Shown piece after piece: positions 27,727 through 37,040 of a stretch of DNA of 64,000 nt (its first letter is position 1; each line of letters begins with the position of its first letter). The position numbers and the translations under genes are program-made. The notes beneath the pieces were generated by a model, which ran no database searches, had not been told where the DNA came from, and saw only the letters and a list, made by a program, of their open reading frames with translations. This DNA comes from Clostridium psychrophilum (GTDB lineage Bacteria > Bacillota > Clostridia > Clostridiales > Clostridiaceae): the NCBI RefSeq assembly GCF_018861705.1, contig NZ_JAHLEC010000005.1, positions 1 to 64,000 on the forward strand, in the 5' to 3' direction.

Positions 27727-28155
27727 ATGTGTTACAATAAAATTAAAATAGAATTTTTAAGTAAATCGCAGAATGAAAGTTTTGCAAGAGTAGCAGTAGC
27801 AGCATTTGCTTCACAATTAGATCCTACAATTGAAGAAATTTCAGATGTCAAAACAGCTGTATCCGAAGCAGTTACGAATGCCATTATTCATGGATATGAA
27901 AGTGAAGAGAAAATGATTACTATTGAAGCTATGATTAATGGAACTGAGTTGACGGTGATAGTTAATGATTCAGGAAAAGGAATTGATAATCTAGAGCTAG
28001 CTATGCAACCATTATACACTTCCCGTCCAGACCTTGAAAGGTCTGGAATGGGATTTACGGTCATGGAAACTTTTATGGACAGCTTAGAAGTAAAGTCTGA
28101 CAAAGGTAGGGGAACAAGTATAATAATGAAAAAAATATTTAATCCTTTAAGTTAG
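27727..28155 (+). CDS. spoIIAB: Anti-sigma F factor SpoIIAB (serine kinase)
   Basis: This 142-residue GHKL-type kinase has the N-box [13 protein letters not shown] and the G1 motif [10 protein letters not shown], with the lid and G2 segment ([13 protein letters not shown]). It holds sigma-F inactive and phosphorylates SpoIIAA in the predivisional cell. It follows spoIIAA by 13 bases and precedes sigF by 10 bases; GGGGGG precedes the ATG. Confidence 0.97.
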   Translation: MCYNKIKIEFLSKSQNESFARVAVAAFASQLDPTIEEISDVKTAVSEAVTNAIIHGYESEEKMITIEAMINGTELTVIVNDSGKGIDNLELAMQPLYTSRPDLERSGMGFTVMETFMDSLEVKSDKGRGTSIIMKKIFNPLS

Positions 28156-28165
28156 GTGGAATATT

Positions 28166-28918
28166 ATGGATCAAAAAAATGTAAGAAAAAACAATTATAG
28201 TTATGAAGATAATATGAAACTTATTCAAATGGCTAGAAATGGAGAACCTGGCGCATTAGATGTTTTGGTAGAAATGAATTTGCCGTTAGTTTCATCTATA
28301 AGTAAAAAATTTCTTAATAGAGGATATGAGTATGATGATATCTTTCAGATAGGATGTATTGGGCTAGTAAAAGCAATTAACAATTTTGATACCAAATATA
28401 ATGTAAAATTTTCTACATATGCCGTGCCTATGATAATGGGGGAAATTAAAAGATTTCTTAGGGATGATGGGATTATTAAAGTAAGCAGAAGCGTTAAAAA
28501 TACTGCGAGGCAGTTACATTATGATAAAGATACTTTAACAAAGCAACTTGGCAGAGATCCTACAATAGATGAACTATCGGCTTTTTGTAATATAGAAAAA
28601 GAAGATATTGTATATGCATTAGAATCTGCAAGCAATATGTTATATTTATTTGATACAATACATCAAGATGATGGAGCACCAGTATTATTAATAGATAAAT
28701 TAAGTGAAAAATATGATGAGGACAATCAAGTTTTAGATAAAATTTCACTCAAAGAAGCACTTAGAAAACTTGATGCAAAATCAAGGCAAATAATTATGCT
28801 TAGATATTTTAAGGATAATACGCAAATTCAAGTAGCGAAAATGATGGGAATTAGTCAAGTTCAGGTATCAAGAATAGAGAAGAAAGTTTTGAAAATAATG
28901 AAGGAAAAATTAATCTAG
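28166..28918 (+). CDS. sigF: RNA polymerase sigma-F factor
   Basis: This 250-residue sigma-70-type factor has region 2 (YEYDDIFQIGCIGLVKAINNFD, KFSTYAVPMIMGEIKRFLRDDG), region 3 and a region 4 helix-turn-helix (TQIQVAKMMGISQVQVSRIEKK). As the third gene of the spoIIA operon it is the first forespore-specific sigma factor. It is held by SpoIIAB until SpoIIAA is dephosphorylated. The next genes, spoVAC-AE, are probable forespore targets through sigma-G. Confidence 0.97.
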   Translation: MDQKNVRKNNYSYEDNMKLIQMARNGEPGALDVLVEMNLPLVSSISKKFLNRGYEYDDIFQIGCIGLVKAINNFDTKYNVKFSTYAVPMIMGEIKRFLRDDGIIKVSRSVKNTARQLHYDKDTLTKQLGRDPTIDELSAFCNIEKEDIVYALESASNMLYLFDTIHQDDGAPVLLIDKLSEKYDEDNQVLDKISLKEALRKLDAKSRQIIMLRYFKDNTQIQVAKMMGISQVQVSRIEKKVLKIMKEKLI

Positions 28919-28927
28919 CAAAATAGT

Positions 28928-29002
28928 AATAAGATGAATTATTGATAAATAATTTCAAATTAAATTTTGAAGAATTTATCTGTAGTTACATCTTATTTTT
29001 TT
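28928..29002 (+). terminator. Long imperfect hairpin ending the spoIIA operon
   Basis: AATAAGATG at 28928-28936 pairs with CATCTTATT at 28989-28997, with inner pairing around GATAAAT/ATTTATC, followed by a T-rich tail to 29002. It separates spoIIA from the spoVA genes. Confidence 0.7.
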
Positions 29003-29043
29003 GACTAGAAAGTTTGTTATTGCAAATACTAAATAAATAATCA

Positions 29044-29074
29044 GCATATTCTATTTTCTTAATAAATCATACTA
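29044..29074 (+). promoter_or_regulatory. Sigma-F/G-like promoter before spoVAC
   Basis: GCATA (29044-29048) and CATACTA (29068-29074) match the forespore -35 (GHATR) and -10 (CATnnTA) elements. The spacer is 19 bases, slightly longer than the usual 17-18. spoVA is sigma-G-dependent in Bacillus, which supports the call. Confidence 0.5.
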
Positions 29075-29116
29075 AATTGCTAGTATTTACTATAGAAAAT
29101 AATAAGGAGGATATTT

Positions 29117-29569
29117 ATGAAGGTGGAAGAAAAAACCATAAGGAAAAAATTTGATAAACTTAATGCAGATAATATCCCAAAGCCTAATTTGTTGTTACAT
29201 TGTTTTAATGCTTTTTGGGTTGGTGGGTTAATATGCGTAATTGGGCAGTTAATCAATGACATTTTCTCCAAAATGGGTATTCCTCAGGATGAACTGGGTA
29301 CATATGTTTCTATTGTTATGGTGTTCTTAGGAGCTGTACTCACTGGCATAGGTGTGTACGATAAGTTAGGAGATTTCGCAGGAGCGGGTTCTGTTGTACC
29401 AATTACTGGGTTTGCAAATTCAATTGTATCGCCAGCAATGGAATTTAAAAAAGAGGGCTTTGTATTTGGAGTAGCAGCTAAAATGTTTACTATTGCAGGA
29501 CCTGTTTTGGTATATGGAATTGGCTCATCAGTAATTGTAGGAATTTTATATTATTTTATAAGGTGGTGA
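29117..29569 (+). CDS. spoVAC: Stage V sporulation protein AC
   Basis: This 150-residue membrane protein has about four hydrophobic segments. The motif LLHCFNAFWVGGLICVIGQ and GAGSVVPITGFANSIVSPAMEFK match SpoVAC, the stress-gated channel component that moves Ca-dipicolinate into and out of the forespore. It is followed by spoVAD after 6 bases; spoVAC-AD-AE is the minimal clostridial spoVA set. Confidence 0.96.
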   Translation: MKVEEKTIRKKFDKLNADNIPKPNLLLHCFNAFWVGGLICVIGQLINDIFSKMGIPQDELGTYVSIVMVFLGAVLTGIGVYDKLGDFAGAGSVVPITGFANSIVSPAMEFKKEGFVFGVAAKMFTIAGPVLVYGIGSSVIVGILYYFIRW

Positions 29570-29575
29570 TGCAAA

Positions 29576-30595
29576 ATGGGTAGAAGAATTGGTCTTCAAA
29601 CAGTAGAAATTGAAAGTAAACCTAGAATTATTGGAACTTACAATATAGTTGGTCCTAAGGAGGGACAAGGACCATTAAGAGAGTATTTTGATAAAATCAT
29701 AGAAGATGATCTTAATGGAACCGAAAGCTTTGAAAAGGCTGAGACAAGTCTTTTATATACAGCTATATCAGAGAGCATAAAAAAAGCGAAGCTAAAAGAA
29801 ATTGATATAAACTATTTACTCGCAGGAGATTTACTAAATCAGCTATACTCTTCAACTTTTGCAGCTAGAAATTTGAATATACCTTTCATAGGACTTTATG
29901 GAGCGTGTTCAACTATGGCAGAGTCTTTAAGCGTGGGTTCAATGATAATGGAGGGAGGCATGGCTAATTATGTTGTAGCAGCTACCTCATCACATTTTTC
30001 CGCTGCTGAGCGGCAATTCAGATTACCACTCGAAATGGGAAGTCAGAGAGCGCCAACAGCGCAATGGACAGTTACAGGTGCTGGATCAATGGTTCTGGGC
30101 AGAAATGGTAACTTCCCATATGTTACACATGTTACAACTGGAAAGGTTAAAGATTACGGAATAAATGATGTTAACAACATGGGAGTAGCAATGGCACCAG
30201 CAGCTGTAGACACTATTAAGCAACACTTTATAGATACTGGTAGAAAGCCTTCAGATTATGATGTTATTGCTACGGGAGACCTAGGCATTATCGGAAGAGA
30301 ATTTACTGAGAAGCTGCTTTTAGAATATAAATATGATATGAAAGGTCATTACATCGATTGCGGCGAGAAAATCTTTGATGCGCAGAAACAAGGAACTAAT
30401 TCGGGAGGTAGTGGTTGTGGCTGCTCTGCAGTAGTTGCAACAGGGTATTTACTTAAAAACATGCTGAGGGGAAAATTTAAAAGAATATTGCTAGTTTCAA
30501 CTGGAGCACTTTTAAGTCCTACTTCATCTTTGCAAGGTGAAACTATACCAGGAATTGCTCATGCTGTGGCTATTGAGTTTGGGGTGAATAAATGA
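29576..30595 (+). CDS. spoVAD: Stage V sporulation protein AD
   Basis: This 339-residue thiolase-fold protein is the dipicolinate-binding subunit of the SpoVA channel. Typical are GTYNIVGPKEGQGPL near the N-terminus, the LYGACSTMAESLSVGSMIMEGG segment holding the vestigial thiolase Cys, SHFSAAERQFRLPLEMG and the QGTNSGGSGCGCSA region. It starts after GGTGGTGATG and overlaps spoVAE by ATGA, showing coupled translation. Confidence 0.97.
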   Translation: MGRRIGLQTVEIESKPRIIGTYNIVGPKEGQGPLREYFDKIIEDDLNGTESFEKAETSLLYTAISESIKKAKLKEIDINYLLAGDLLNQLYSSTFAARNLNIPFIGLYGACSTMAESLSVGSMIMEGGMANYVVAATSSHFSAAERQFRLPLEMGSQRAPTAQWTVTGAGSMVLGRNGNFPYVTHVTTGKVKDYGINDVNNMGVAMAPAAVDTIKQHFIDTGRKPSDYDVIATGDLGIIGREFTEKLLLEYKYDMKGHYIDCGEKIFDAQKQGTNSGGSGCGCSAVVATGYLLKNMLRGKFKRILLVSTGALLSPTSSLQGETIPGIAHAVAIEFGVNK

Positions 30596-30951
30596 ATAAT
30601 TACATTATGGCATTTATAGTTGGTGGGATAATTTGTGTAATAGGTCAAATCCTTATGGATACTACTAAACTGACTCCAGCTAGAATATTAGTTGTTTTTG
30701 TAACTGGCGGTGTTATATTAGGTGGATTTAATATATATGATGTGGTGATAAAATACGGAAAGGCAGGCGGAACTATACCACTTCCTGGTTTTGGATATAG
30801 CTTAGCTAAGAGTGTAATGAAAGAAGTAGATGAGGTTGGTTTTATAGGAGCATTTACTGGAGGAATAAAGGGCACTGCAGGAGGGATTACTGCTGCGGTT
30901 TTCTTTGGATATATTATGGCGTTAATATTTAACCCTAAAACAAAGAAATAA
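30592..30951 (+). CDS. spoVAE: Stage V sporulation protein AE
   Basis: This 119-residue hydrophobic protein with AFIVGGIICVIGQILMD at the N-terminus and GTIPLPGFGYSLAKSVMKE in the middle matches SpoVAE, a membrane partner of SpoVAC and SpoVAD. It resembles SpoVAC (same VGGxICVIGQ and PxxGF repeats), as is known for the family. It is the last gene of the operon and is followed by a bidirectional terminator. Confidence 0.95.
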   Translation: MNNYIMAFIVGGIICVIGQILMDTTKLTPARILVVFVTGGVILGGFNIYDVVIKYGKAGGTIPLPGFGYSLAKSVMKEVDEVGFIGAFTGGIKGTAGGITAAVFFGYIMALIFNPKTKK

Positions 30952-30952
30952 T

Positions 30953-30993
30953 AAAAATCACTATTAAATATATTGTATTTAATAGTGATTTTT
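30953..30993. terminator. Bidirectional terminator between spoVAE and the PBP gene
   Basis: AAAAATCACTATTAAATA (30953-30970) pairs perfectly with 30976-30993, flanked by A and T runs. It ends spoVAE on the plus strand and the PBP gene, whose stop is at 30996, on the minus strand. Confidence 0.9.
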
Positions 30994-30995
30994 TG

Positions 30996-33482
30996 TTATT
31001 GAGTATTTGTAGTAGGGGAAACGTTATTACCAGTATCAGGTGTGGTAACTGGTGGGGTAGTAACAGGAGGAGTAGTGGGTATTGTAACTGGTGGAGTAGT
31101 AACTGGTGGAGTAGTAACTGGAGGAATAGTGGGTGTTGTAACTGGTGGAGCAATAATTTGAGGTATAATTGGCGGAATAAGTGGAGTATTTGTAATACCT
31201 TTTGAGAAAGTATCAATAGCCTTTGGTAATACAAATACTGAGTCTTGTAAAAATACGTTAGGTGTATAATTCCTTTTTATATAAACTTTTGTTTCAACTC
31301 TACCAGGTGGAGATAATTTTGATGCAAGAACATATTTACCACTTGGGTCCTTAATAACTTTAGCTGAAACATGAATGCTATCAAGGGTTGTAGGTTGAGT
31401 CCCATTAATAAACAGTTCGGAATAGACTCTACCACCTCTAGGGTCAGCATAAGTTAAATCAGTAGGTATATCACCAGAATCTTTTGACACAGAATAGGGT
31501 GATATACCTGAAGGCATTTCAATATCTTTCACAAGTAGATTTGTATGCGCTTTTTTCATAATTTTTCCCCATAATAGTGCGGCATCATTACTGCCCATTT
31601 GTTGGATTGAATCCTTTCCTTTATCGGTTCCAATCCAAATAGCTGCAGAATAATATGGCGTTAAGCCAACAAACCATAAGTTCTTTGAATCAGATGATGT
31701 ACCAGTTTTACCGCTAACTGGCATGTCACTAAACACAGCATTTGGTCCAGTACCACCTTTGCTTACTGGTCCTTTCAATAAATCATACATTATATAAGCA
31801 CTTTGAGGAGACAAAACGGGTGTTGTTTCAATTTTTGTTTCTAGCAATACTTTGCCAGTTCTATCAATTACTTTAGTGTACAACCTTATGGTAGAACGTC
31901 CTCCACTATTACCAAAAACACCATAGGCATCTGCCATAGTGAGTGGATTAGTTCCAATGTAATCACCACCATCTAATTGGCCGAGGGCCATAGCAGACAG
32001 TTTATCTTTATCTGTATTATCTAGTTGCAATCCGAATTTTTCTCCATAAGAAACACCGGTCTTAATATCAATCATTGTCTCAATTTTAACGGCAGCAATA
32101 TTAACAGAATATTTCAAACAATCTCTTAAAGTTAAATATCCTCGATAAATATTGGGCGAATTTTGAGGATTATATCCAGAAGTTATAGGTGAATCCTCGA
32201 TAATAGTAGAAGCCGTAGCTGTCTTCGAATCAATAGCTGGACTGTATACTGTTAATGGTTTAATACTTGATCCGGGTGCTTTTAAGTAATCAAGAGACGC
32301 GGCTCTGTTATAAGAACCAGGACCTTGAGGTTTTTGACCTTCAGCATCACGACCGCCAATAATGGTTTTAACTTCACCTGTATGGTAATCTATAATAACA
32401 CAGGAAGCTTGAAGACTAGCTTGTGGTGATTTCATAGGTTCATTAATCAATTTTTGTGATGCATCTTGCATACTTTTATCCATTGTTGTATAAATTTTCA
32501 CTCCATCATACATAAGCATCGAGTATGCTTCTTTTTGGTTAATATTATAATGTTTCATTAAATCTTTAGCTACCTGAAGTAGTACAGGTTTTGAAAAAGA
32601 TTCATAATTCATCTTGATCTGTTTTTTAGGAATATTAAATGTTAAATCTTCAGCCATAGCTGAATCCAATTGTACTTTGCTAATTTTATTATATTTATAC
32701 ATATTATAAAGAACAGCTTTAGTTCTATTAGAATTGAAAGCTTTCTTTGCATTAAATGATTTATATGCCATATTATATGAAACACTTGGATTTTGAGCGG
32801 CACTAGCAATAAATGCTGTTTGTTTTAAGGTTAAATGTTGAATAGACTTTCCAAAGTACTGTTCTGAAGCTGCTTCTACACCATGAGCATCTCCTCCTAG
32901 AAAAATAGTATTCATATATGTTTCTAGGATTTGAGATTTTGTTAAAACTTTCTCTACTTGCAATGATAAATACAGTTCTTGAACTTTTCTTTTTAAAGAA
33001 GTTCTATTTTGCAAAGAATCTTCTAAAAATATTCTGTATTTTACTAATTGTTGAGTTATTGTCGAAGCTCCTTGGAGACTTTGACCACGATCTAACACTT
33101 TGATTTTTATATCATTAAGTATAGCACCTGCTAATCTTTTGAAATCAACACCTGGGTGAGTTTCAAATCTAGAATCTTCTATACTTATAAATGCATCTTG
33201 CAGTTTAATTGGTACTTTACTTATTGGTACGTTAATTCTTCTTTGTGAGATAACATATTCATCCATAACATTTTCTGAACTATCTAATAACGTTGTAATT
33301 TCATCTAATTTTAAAAATTGATTTATGTCTAAGACAGGAGCTGTCTTAATCATGGCGAGGATTACTCCTCCAAGGGCTACACATGTTATTAAACCTATAA
33401 TTAGTGCAGTAAAAACTATGTTTTTAAAAATATGAATTTTTGTTCTTTTTTCCTTTTTCTGAGTAGTTTTTTCTTTTCCCAT
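30996..33482 (-). CDS. Class A penicillin-binding protein (PBP1A-type)
   Basis: This 828-residue bifunctional enzyme builds peptidoglycan. A cytoplasmic basic tail and one membrane segment (about 22-46) are followed by a GT51 glycosyltransferase domain with Glu102 in IEDSRFETHPG and GASTITQQLVK. The transpeptidase has Ser405-x-x-Lys408 (PGSSIKPLT), the SxN motif (YSVNIAAVK) and KTG (VSGKTGTS). The last 80 residues are a Pro/Thr-rich repeat tail (PPVTTP units), probably a flexible spacer in the wall. Start ATG follows AGGAGGTAAC. It faces spoVAE, convergent. Confidence 0.95.
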   Translation of the reverse strand: MGKEKTTQKKEKRTKIHIFKNIVFTALIIGLITCVALGGVILAMIKTAPVLDINQFLKLDEITTLLDSSENVMDEYVISQRRINVPISKVPIKLQDAFISIEDSRFETHPGVDFKRLAGAILNDIKIKVLDRGQSLQGASTITQQLVKYRIFLEDSLQNRTSLKRKVQELYLSLQVEKVLTKSQILETYMNTIFLGGDAHGVEAASEQYFGKSIQHLTLKQTAFIASAAQNPSVSYNMAYKSFNAKKAFNSNRTKAVLYNMYKYNKISKVQLDSAMAEDLTFNIPKKQIKMNYESFSKPVLLQVAKDLMKHYNINQKEAYSMLMYDGVKIYTTMDKSMQDASQKLINEPMKSPQASLQASCVIIDYHTGEVKTIIGGRDAEGQKPQGPGSYNRAASLDYLKAPGSSIKPLTVYSPAIDSKTATASTIIEDSPITSGYNPQNSPNIYRGYLTLRDCLKYSVNIAAVKIETMIDIKTGVSYGEKFGLQLDNTDKDKLSAMALGQLDGGDYIGTNPLTMADAYGVFGNSGGRSTIRLYTKVIDRTGKVLLETKIETTPVLSPQSAYIMYDLLKGPVSKGGTGPNAVFSDMPVSGKTGTSSDSKNLWFVGLTPYYSAAIWIGTDKGKDSIQQMGSNDAALLWGKIMKKAHTNLLVKDIEMPSGISPYSVSKDSGDIPTDLTYADPRGGRVYSELFINGTQPTTLDSIHVSAKVIKDPSGKYVLASKLSPPGRVETKVYIKRNYTPNVFLQDSVFVLPKAIDTFSKGITNTPLIPPIIPQIIAPPVTTPTIPPVTTPPVTTPPVTIPTTPPVTTPPVTTPDTGNNVSPTTNTQ

Positions 33483-33714
33483 AAAGTTACCTCCTTATAT
33501 ATTTATAGGGAACAGATAATAATTATTAACTATTATATTATTGCCCAGATTCAAGTTACTAAACTATAATTAACTTTTAATAGTATACCATATAATTTCA
33601 ATATAATATTAAAGACTAAATTATTGTGAAATATTGAATTTTTGTATTGATTTAAATTCTTTACATTGAGACAGAAACATATAATAAAATATAGCTTTTA
33701 ATGGAGGTAATAAT

Positions 33715-34377
33715 ATAAAAAATAATATTAAAGCTAGAATATTAATAATTATAACTATAATACTGATAATGTTTACAATATTAATGTACATGTTTGATAA
33801 AAATACAATGCCAACAATAATGGCAGTAGCAGATGCAGAGATGAGGGCGAAGGCTACACAAATTGTTAATACTGCAATTATAAATGAATATTCAAAGCAA
33901 TTTAACTATGATCAGGTTATAAAAGTAGACAAAGATTCGCAAGGAAATATTGTAATGCTTAAGGCAGATACTCTAAAAATGAATAAAATAGCTTGTGATG
34001 TTGCACTACAATCTCAGAAAGAATTGATGAAGTTGGGAAAGTTAGGTATCAAGGTTCCAATAGGGTACATTACAAATAATAATATTTTATCTTATTATGG
34101 ACCATGTATAACCATAAAAATGAATCCTATAGGATATGTAGAAACAAAATATTCATCTGAGTTTGAAAGTGCAGGTATGAATCAAACAAGACATAAAATC
34201 TATGTTAAAGTGAAAACTACTGTCAGAGTAATGATTCCTTTAAAAAATAACAATATCGAAATAGATAATGAAGTTCCTATTGCTGAAACCATTATTGTAG
34301 GAAAAATACCCAACAATGCAGTTCAATTAGATTTAAATGGCACAAGTAATAAACTAGGTAATGGTATTAAAAAATGA
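33715..34377 (+). CDS. yunB: Sporulation protein YunB, apparent ATA start
   Basis: The protein resembles YunB, a mother-cell sporulation protein. The first in-frame ATG at 33769 has no ribosome binding site. The strong GGAGG at 33703-33707 stands 7 bases before an in-frame ATA at 33715; from there the N-terminus is basic then hydrophobic (IKNNIKARILIIITIIL), the expected membrane anchor, and the length is 220 residues. The family core is PTIMAVADAEMRAKATQIVNTAI, VDKDSQGNIVMLKAD and GKIPNNAVQLDL. Sigma-E control is expected from the family; I did not find a clear promoter. A terminator follows. Confidence 0.85.
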   Translation: MKNNIKARILIIITIILIMFTILMYMFDKNTMPTIMAVADAEMRAKATQIVNTAIINEYSKQFNYDQVIKVDKDSQGNIVMLKADTLKMNKIACDVALQSQKELMKLGKLGIKVPIGYITNNNILSYYGPCITIKMNPIGYVETKYSSEFESAGMNQTRHKIYVKVKTTVRVMIPLKNNNIEIDNEVPIAETIIVGKIPNNAVQLDLNGTSNKLGNGIKK

Positions 34378-34381
34378 TAAA

Positions 34382-34413
34382 AAAATAAAGTGCGTTATAC
34401 CGTACTTTATTTT
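34382..34413. terminator. Bidirectional terminator between yunB and hpt
   Basis: AAAATAAAGTGCG (34382-34394) pairs with CGTACTTTATTTT (34401-34413), with one mismatch. The genes converge here, and A and T runs flank the stem. Confidence 0.85.
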
Positions 34414-34445
34414 AATGATAAATATGTATATTATTTTTCAAAATA

Positions 34446-34970
34446 TTAATCTTCCCAATTAAATACATAGGGTACATTTCTATAGTAGTCTCCGTAATTT
34501 AAACCATATCCAACCACAAAAAGATCAGGAATTTCAAAACAACAATAATCAGGTGTTATATCAACTTTTCTTCTATCAATTTTATCCAAAAGAACACATG
34601 ATTTAACGCTAGACGCACCTAAGGAGATAACATGTGATATAATAAAATCCATAGTTAGTCCAGTATCAGCAATATCATCTACTATTAATACATCAAATCC
34701 AGAAACATTGTCAGGAATATCATTTATAATATTAACCGAGCCTTTTGATTCTAATTTATCGCCATAGCTTGATGTAGTCATAAATCCTATTTTTGTAGGT
34801 ATAGTAATATGTCGTACAAGATCTGCAGTAAATATGAAACTGCCTCTCAATAAAGAAAGAACATATAATTTTTTATTGTTGTAGTCTACTGAAATTTCAG
34901 CACCAAGTTGTACAATCCTTTCATCAATTTGCTCTTTAGATATAAGAATATTTCTTTTTTTATTATCCAA
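34446..34970 (-). CDS. hpt: Hypoxanthine phosphoribosyltransferase
   Basis: This 174-residue purine salvage enzyme converts hypoxanthine or guanine and PRPP to IMP or GMP. The PRPP motif is DVLIVDDIADTGLTMDFI; VLSLLRGSFIFTADLVRHI and the FVVGYGLNYGDYYRNVPYV end with the purine-binding Asp are family marks. The TTG at 34970 lies 7 bases after GGAGGG and is preferred to the ATG at 34985, which overlaps that site. It converges with yunB. Confidence 0.95.
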   Translation of the reverse strand: MDNKKRNILISKEQIDERIVQLGAEISVDYNNKKLYVLSLLRGSFIFTADLVRHITIPTKIGFMTTSSYGDKLESKGSVNIINDIPDNVSGFDVLIVDDIADTGLTMDFIISHVISLGASSVKSCVLLDKIDRRKVDITPDYCCFEIPDLFVVGYGLNYGDYYRNVPYVFNWED

Positions 34971-35092
34971 TGTAAAGCCCTCCATCTATATATATTTACA
35001 ATATCGTTATAATGGTATAAAATTATATGAAAGTTGTCAAGTATAAGAATAAGGAAATTTGTTAAAATACTAAGAGAATGGAGTGATTTACG

Positions 35093-36880
35093 ATGATATA
35101 TGGAAATATTGATGGAGTTAAAAATTCAATTTTAAATAAATTAGAAGAAGCTTGTGAAATAAAAGTACCCAAAGATTGTATTCTATCTCAAGAATTGGTT
35201 GATATATTAGCGCAGGTAACAAAAGAGTTGGATCGAGAAGTAAGTGCTTCAATAGATAGGAAAGGTAATATAATCAGTATGGCAATTGGTGACAGTAGTA
35301 AAGTAGAACTGCCAATAATAGACATAAGAGAAGGACGATTATCTGCAGTAAAAATAGTACACACTCATCCAAATGGTAATTCTAGATTGTCTGTTCTAGA
35401 TATGTCAGCTTTAATAAAATTAAAGTTAGATTGTATAGTAGCTATAGGAATATCAGATAAGGAAGATTTTAAGTTTAATATAGGGTTTTGTGGAATAAAA
35501 AATAGTATTTTAGTAGAAGAAGAAATAGGACCTTTAAAGATAACTGAAGTTGTAAAATATGATATTGTAGATAAAGTTAGATACATTGAAAGATTAATGA
35601 AGACAAATGTGATAGTTGAGGATGATGGAGAACGGGCTATTTTAGTTGGTATAGGAAGCAAAGAGGATTTAGCAGAACTTGTGGAGCTTGCAAGGGCATG
35701 TAATGTAGAAACAATAGATACAACTCTACAAAACAGGCATAAAATAGACCCGGCTTTATATATAGGCAGAGGTAAAGCAGAAGAAATTGCAAGCGTAAGG
35801 CAAGAATTAAGAGCAAATTTAGTTATATTCGATGATGAATTATCAGGTTCTCAAGTTAGAAATTTGGAAGAAGTTCTTGGTTGCAAGGTAATAGACAGAA
35901 CTACACTAATTCTTGAAATATTTGCACGAAGAGCAAGAACTAGAGAAGCTAAAATTCAAGTTGAACTTGCGCAATTAAAATATAGATTACCACGATTAGC
36001 AGGGCTTGGAACAATGCTTTCGAGGACAGGCGCAGGAATAGGAACTAGAGGACCTGGAGAGAAAAAGTTAGAAATTGATAAAAGAAGAATAAGGGAAGGT
36101 ATTTTTGATTTAAATAAAGAATTAGCAAAAATAAGAACTACAAGAAATATACAAAGAGAAAAGAGAAGCCGTGATAGCGTCTCAAAAGTGTCTTTAGTTG
36201 GGTATACTAATTCAGGTAAATCGACACTAAGAAATGCATTATGTGATATTGCGGCATTAAAAAGTGTTGCTCAAAAGGACAAGGTTTTTGAAGCGGACAT
36301 GCTTTTTGCAACACTTGATGTAACAACAAGGGCATTATTACTATCTGATAATAGAGTTGCAGCTGTAACTGATACCGTAGGTTTTATTAGAAAACTTCCA
36401 CATGATTTGGTTGAAGCATTTAAATCGACACTTGAAGAGGTAGCATATTCAGATCTGTTGTTACATGTAGTAGACGCATCATCTGACACTGCAGAGTTAC
36501 AAATAGAGGCTGTAGACGAGGTTCTTAAAGAATTAAATGCTGCCGATAAGCCAACAATATTGGTTCTAAATAAAATTGATGCAGCATCACAAGTAAATAT
36601 AGTAAAAATAAAAGAAAAATATAAAGATTTAAAAACAATTGAGATATCAGCAAAATATGGTACAAATTTGGATGAGTTATTAAAAGAAGCATGTAACTCT
36701 CTTCCATACACGTTAAAGAAATTTAGTGTGCTTATTCCATATTCTGATCAAGCAATGGTGGCATATTTGCATAGAGGTTCAAAGGTCGATATAGAAAAGT
36801 ACAATGAGGAAGGAACGTTTATGTCAGTACAAGGTGATGACGAAGTTTATAACAAATGTAAAAAATACATTTTAGTATAA
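35093..36880 (+). CDS. hflX: GTPase HflX with JAMM-like N-terminal domain
   Basis: This 595-residue protein is longer than the 420-430 usual in enterobacteria because of an N-terminal extension of about 160 residues. The extension holds a complete JAMM-type pattern: Glu49 (REVSASIDRKGNII), His90-x-His92-Pro (VHTHPNG), Ser100 and Asp103 (SVLD). Then comes the HflX N-terminal domain (NVETIDTTLQNRHKIDPALYIGRGKAEE), the glycine-rich GIGTRGPGEKKLE loop, and the GTPase: G1 GYTNSGKST, G3 DTVGFI, G4 NKID. HflX splits stalled ribosomes. I infer, not know, that the extra domain binds a metal. Confidence 0.93.
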   Translation: MIYGNIDGVKNSILNKLEEACEIKVPKDCILSQELVDILAQVTKELDREVSASIDRKGNIISMAIGDSSKVELPIIDIREGRLSAVKIVHTHPNGNSRLSVLDMSALIKLKLDCIVAIGISDKEDFKFNIGFCGIKNSILVEEEIGPLKITEVVKYDIVDKVRYIERLMKTNVIVEDDGERAILVGIGSKEDLAELVELARACNVETIDTTLQNRHKIDPALYIGRGKAEEIASVRQELRANLVIFDDELSGSQVRNLEEVLGCKVIDRTTLILEIFARRARTREAKIQVELAQLKYRLPRLAGLGTMLSRTGAGIGTRGPGEKKLEIDKRRIREGIFDLNKELAKIRTTRNIQREKRSRDSVSKVSLVGYTNSGKSTLRNALCDIAALKSVAQKDKVFEADMLFATLDVTTRALLLSDNRVAAVTDTVGFIRKLPHDLVEAFKSTLEEVAYSDLLLHVVDASSDTAELQIEAVDEVLKELNAADKPTILVLNKIDAASQVNIVKIKEKYKDLKTIEISAKYGTNLDELLKEACNSLPYTLKKFSVLIPYSDQAMVAYLHRGSKVDIEKYNEEGTFMSVQGDDEVYNKCKKYILV

Positions 36881-37040
36881 CTTAAATGGTTATTGATAAT
36901 CTTAATGTTTAATGTTTAATGAATAAAAGTGACTTTTTTAGTATTTATGATAAAATTCATCAAAAGTGTAATAAAATCCCTTGTCGATTTATATAATTAG
37001 ATATTAAGTAAATATCATTATCATAGGATTAGGAGTAGAT

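Noticed and set aside
30993-31234. Frames over the Pro/Thr repeat tail of the PBP gene
   Set aside because: Their Trp/Ser- or Leu-rich low-complexity peptides are by-products of the ACTGGTGGAG repeat.
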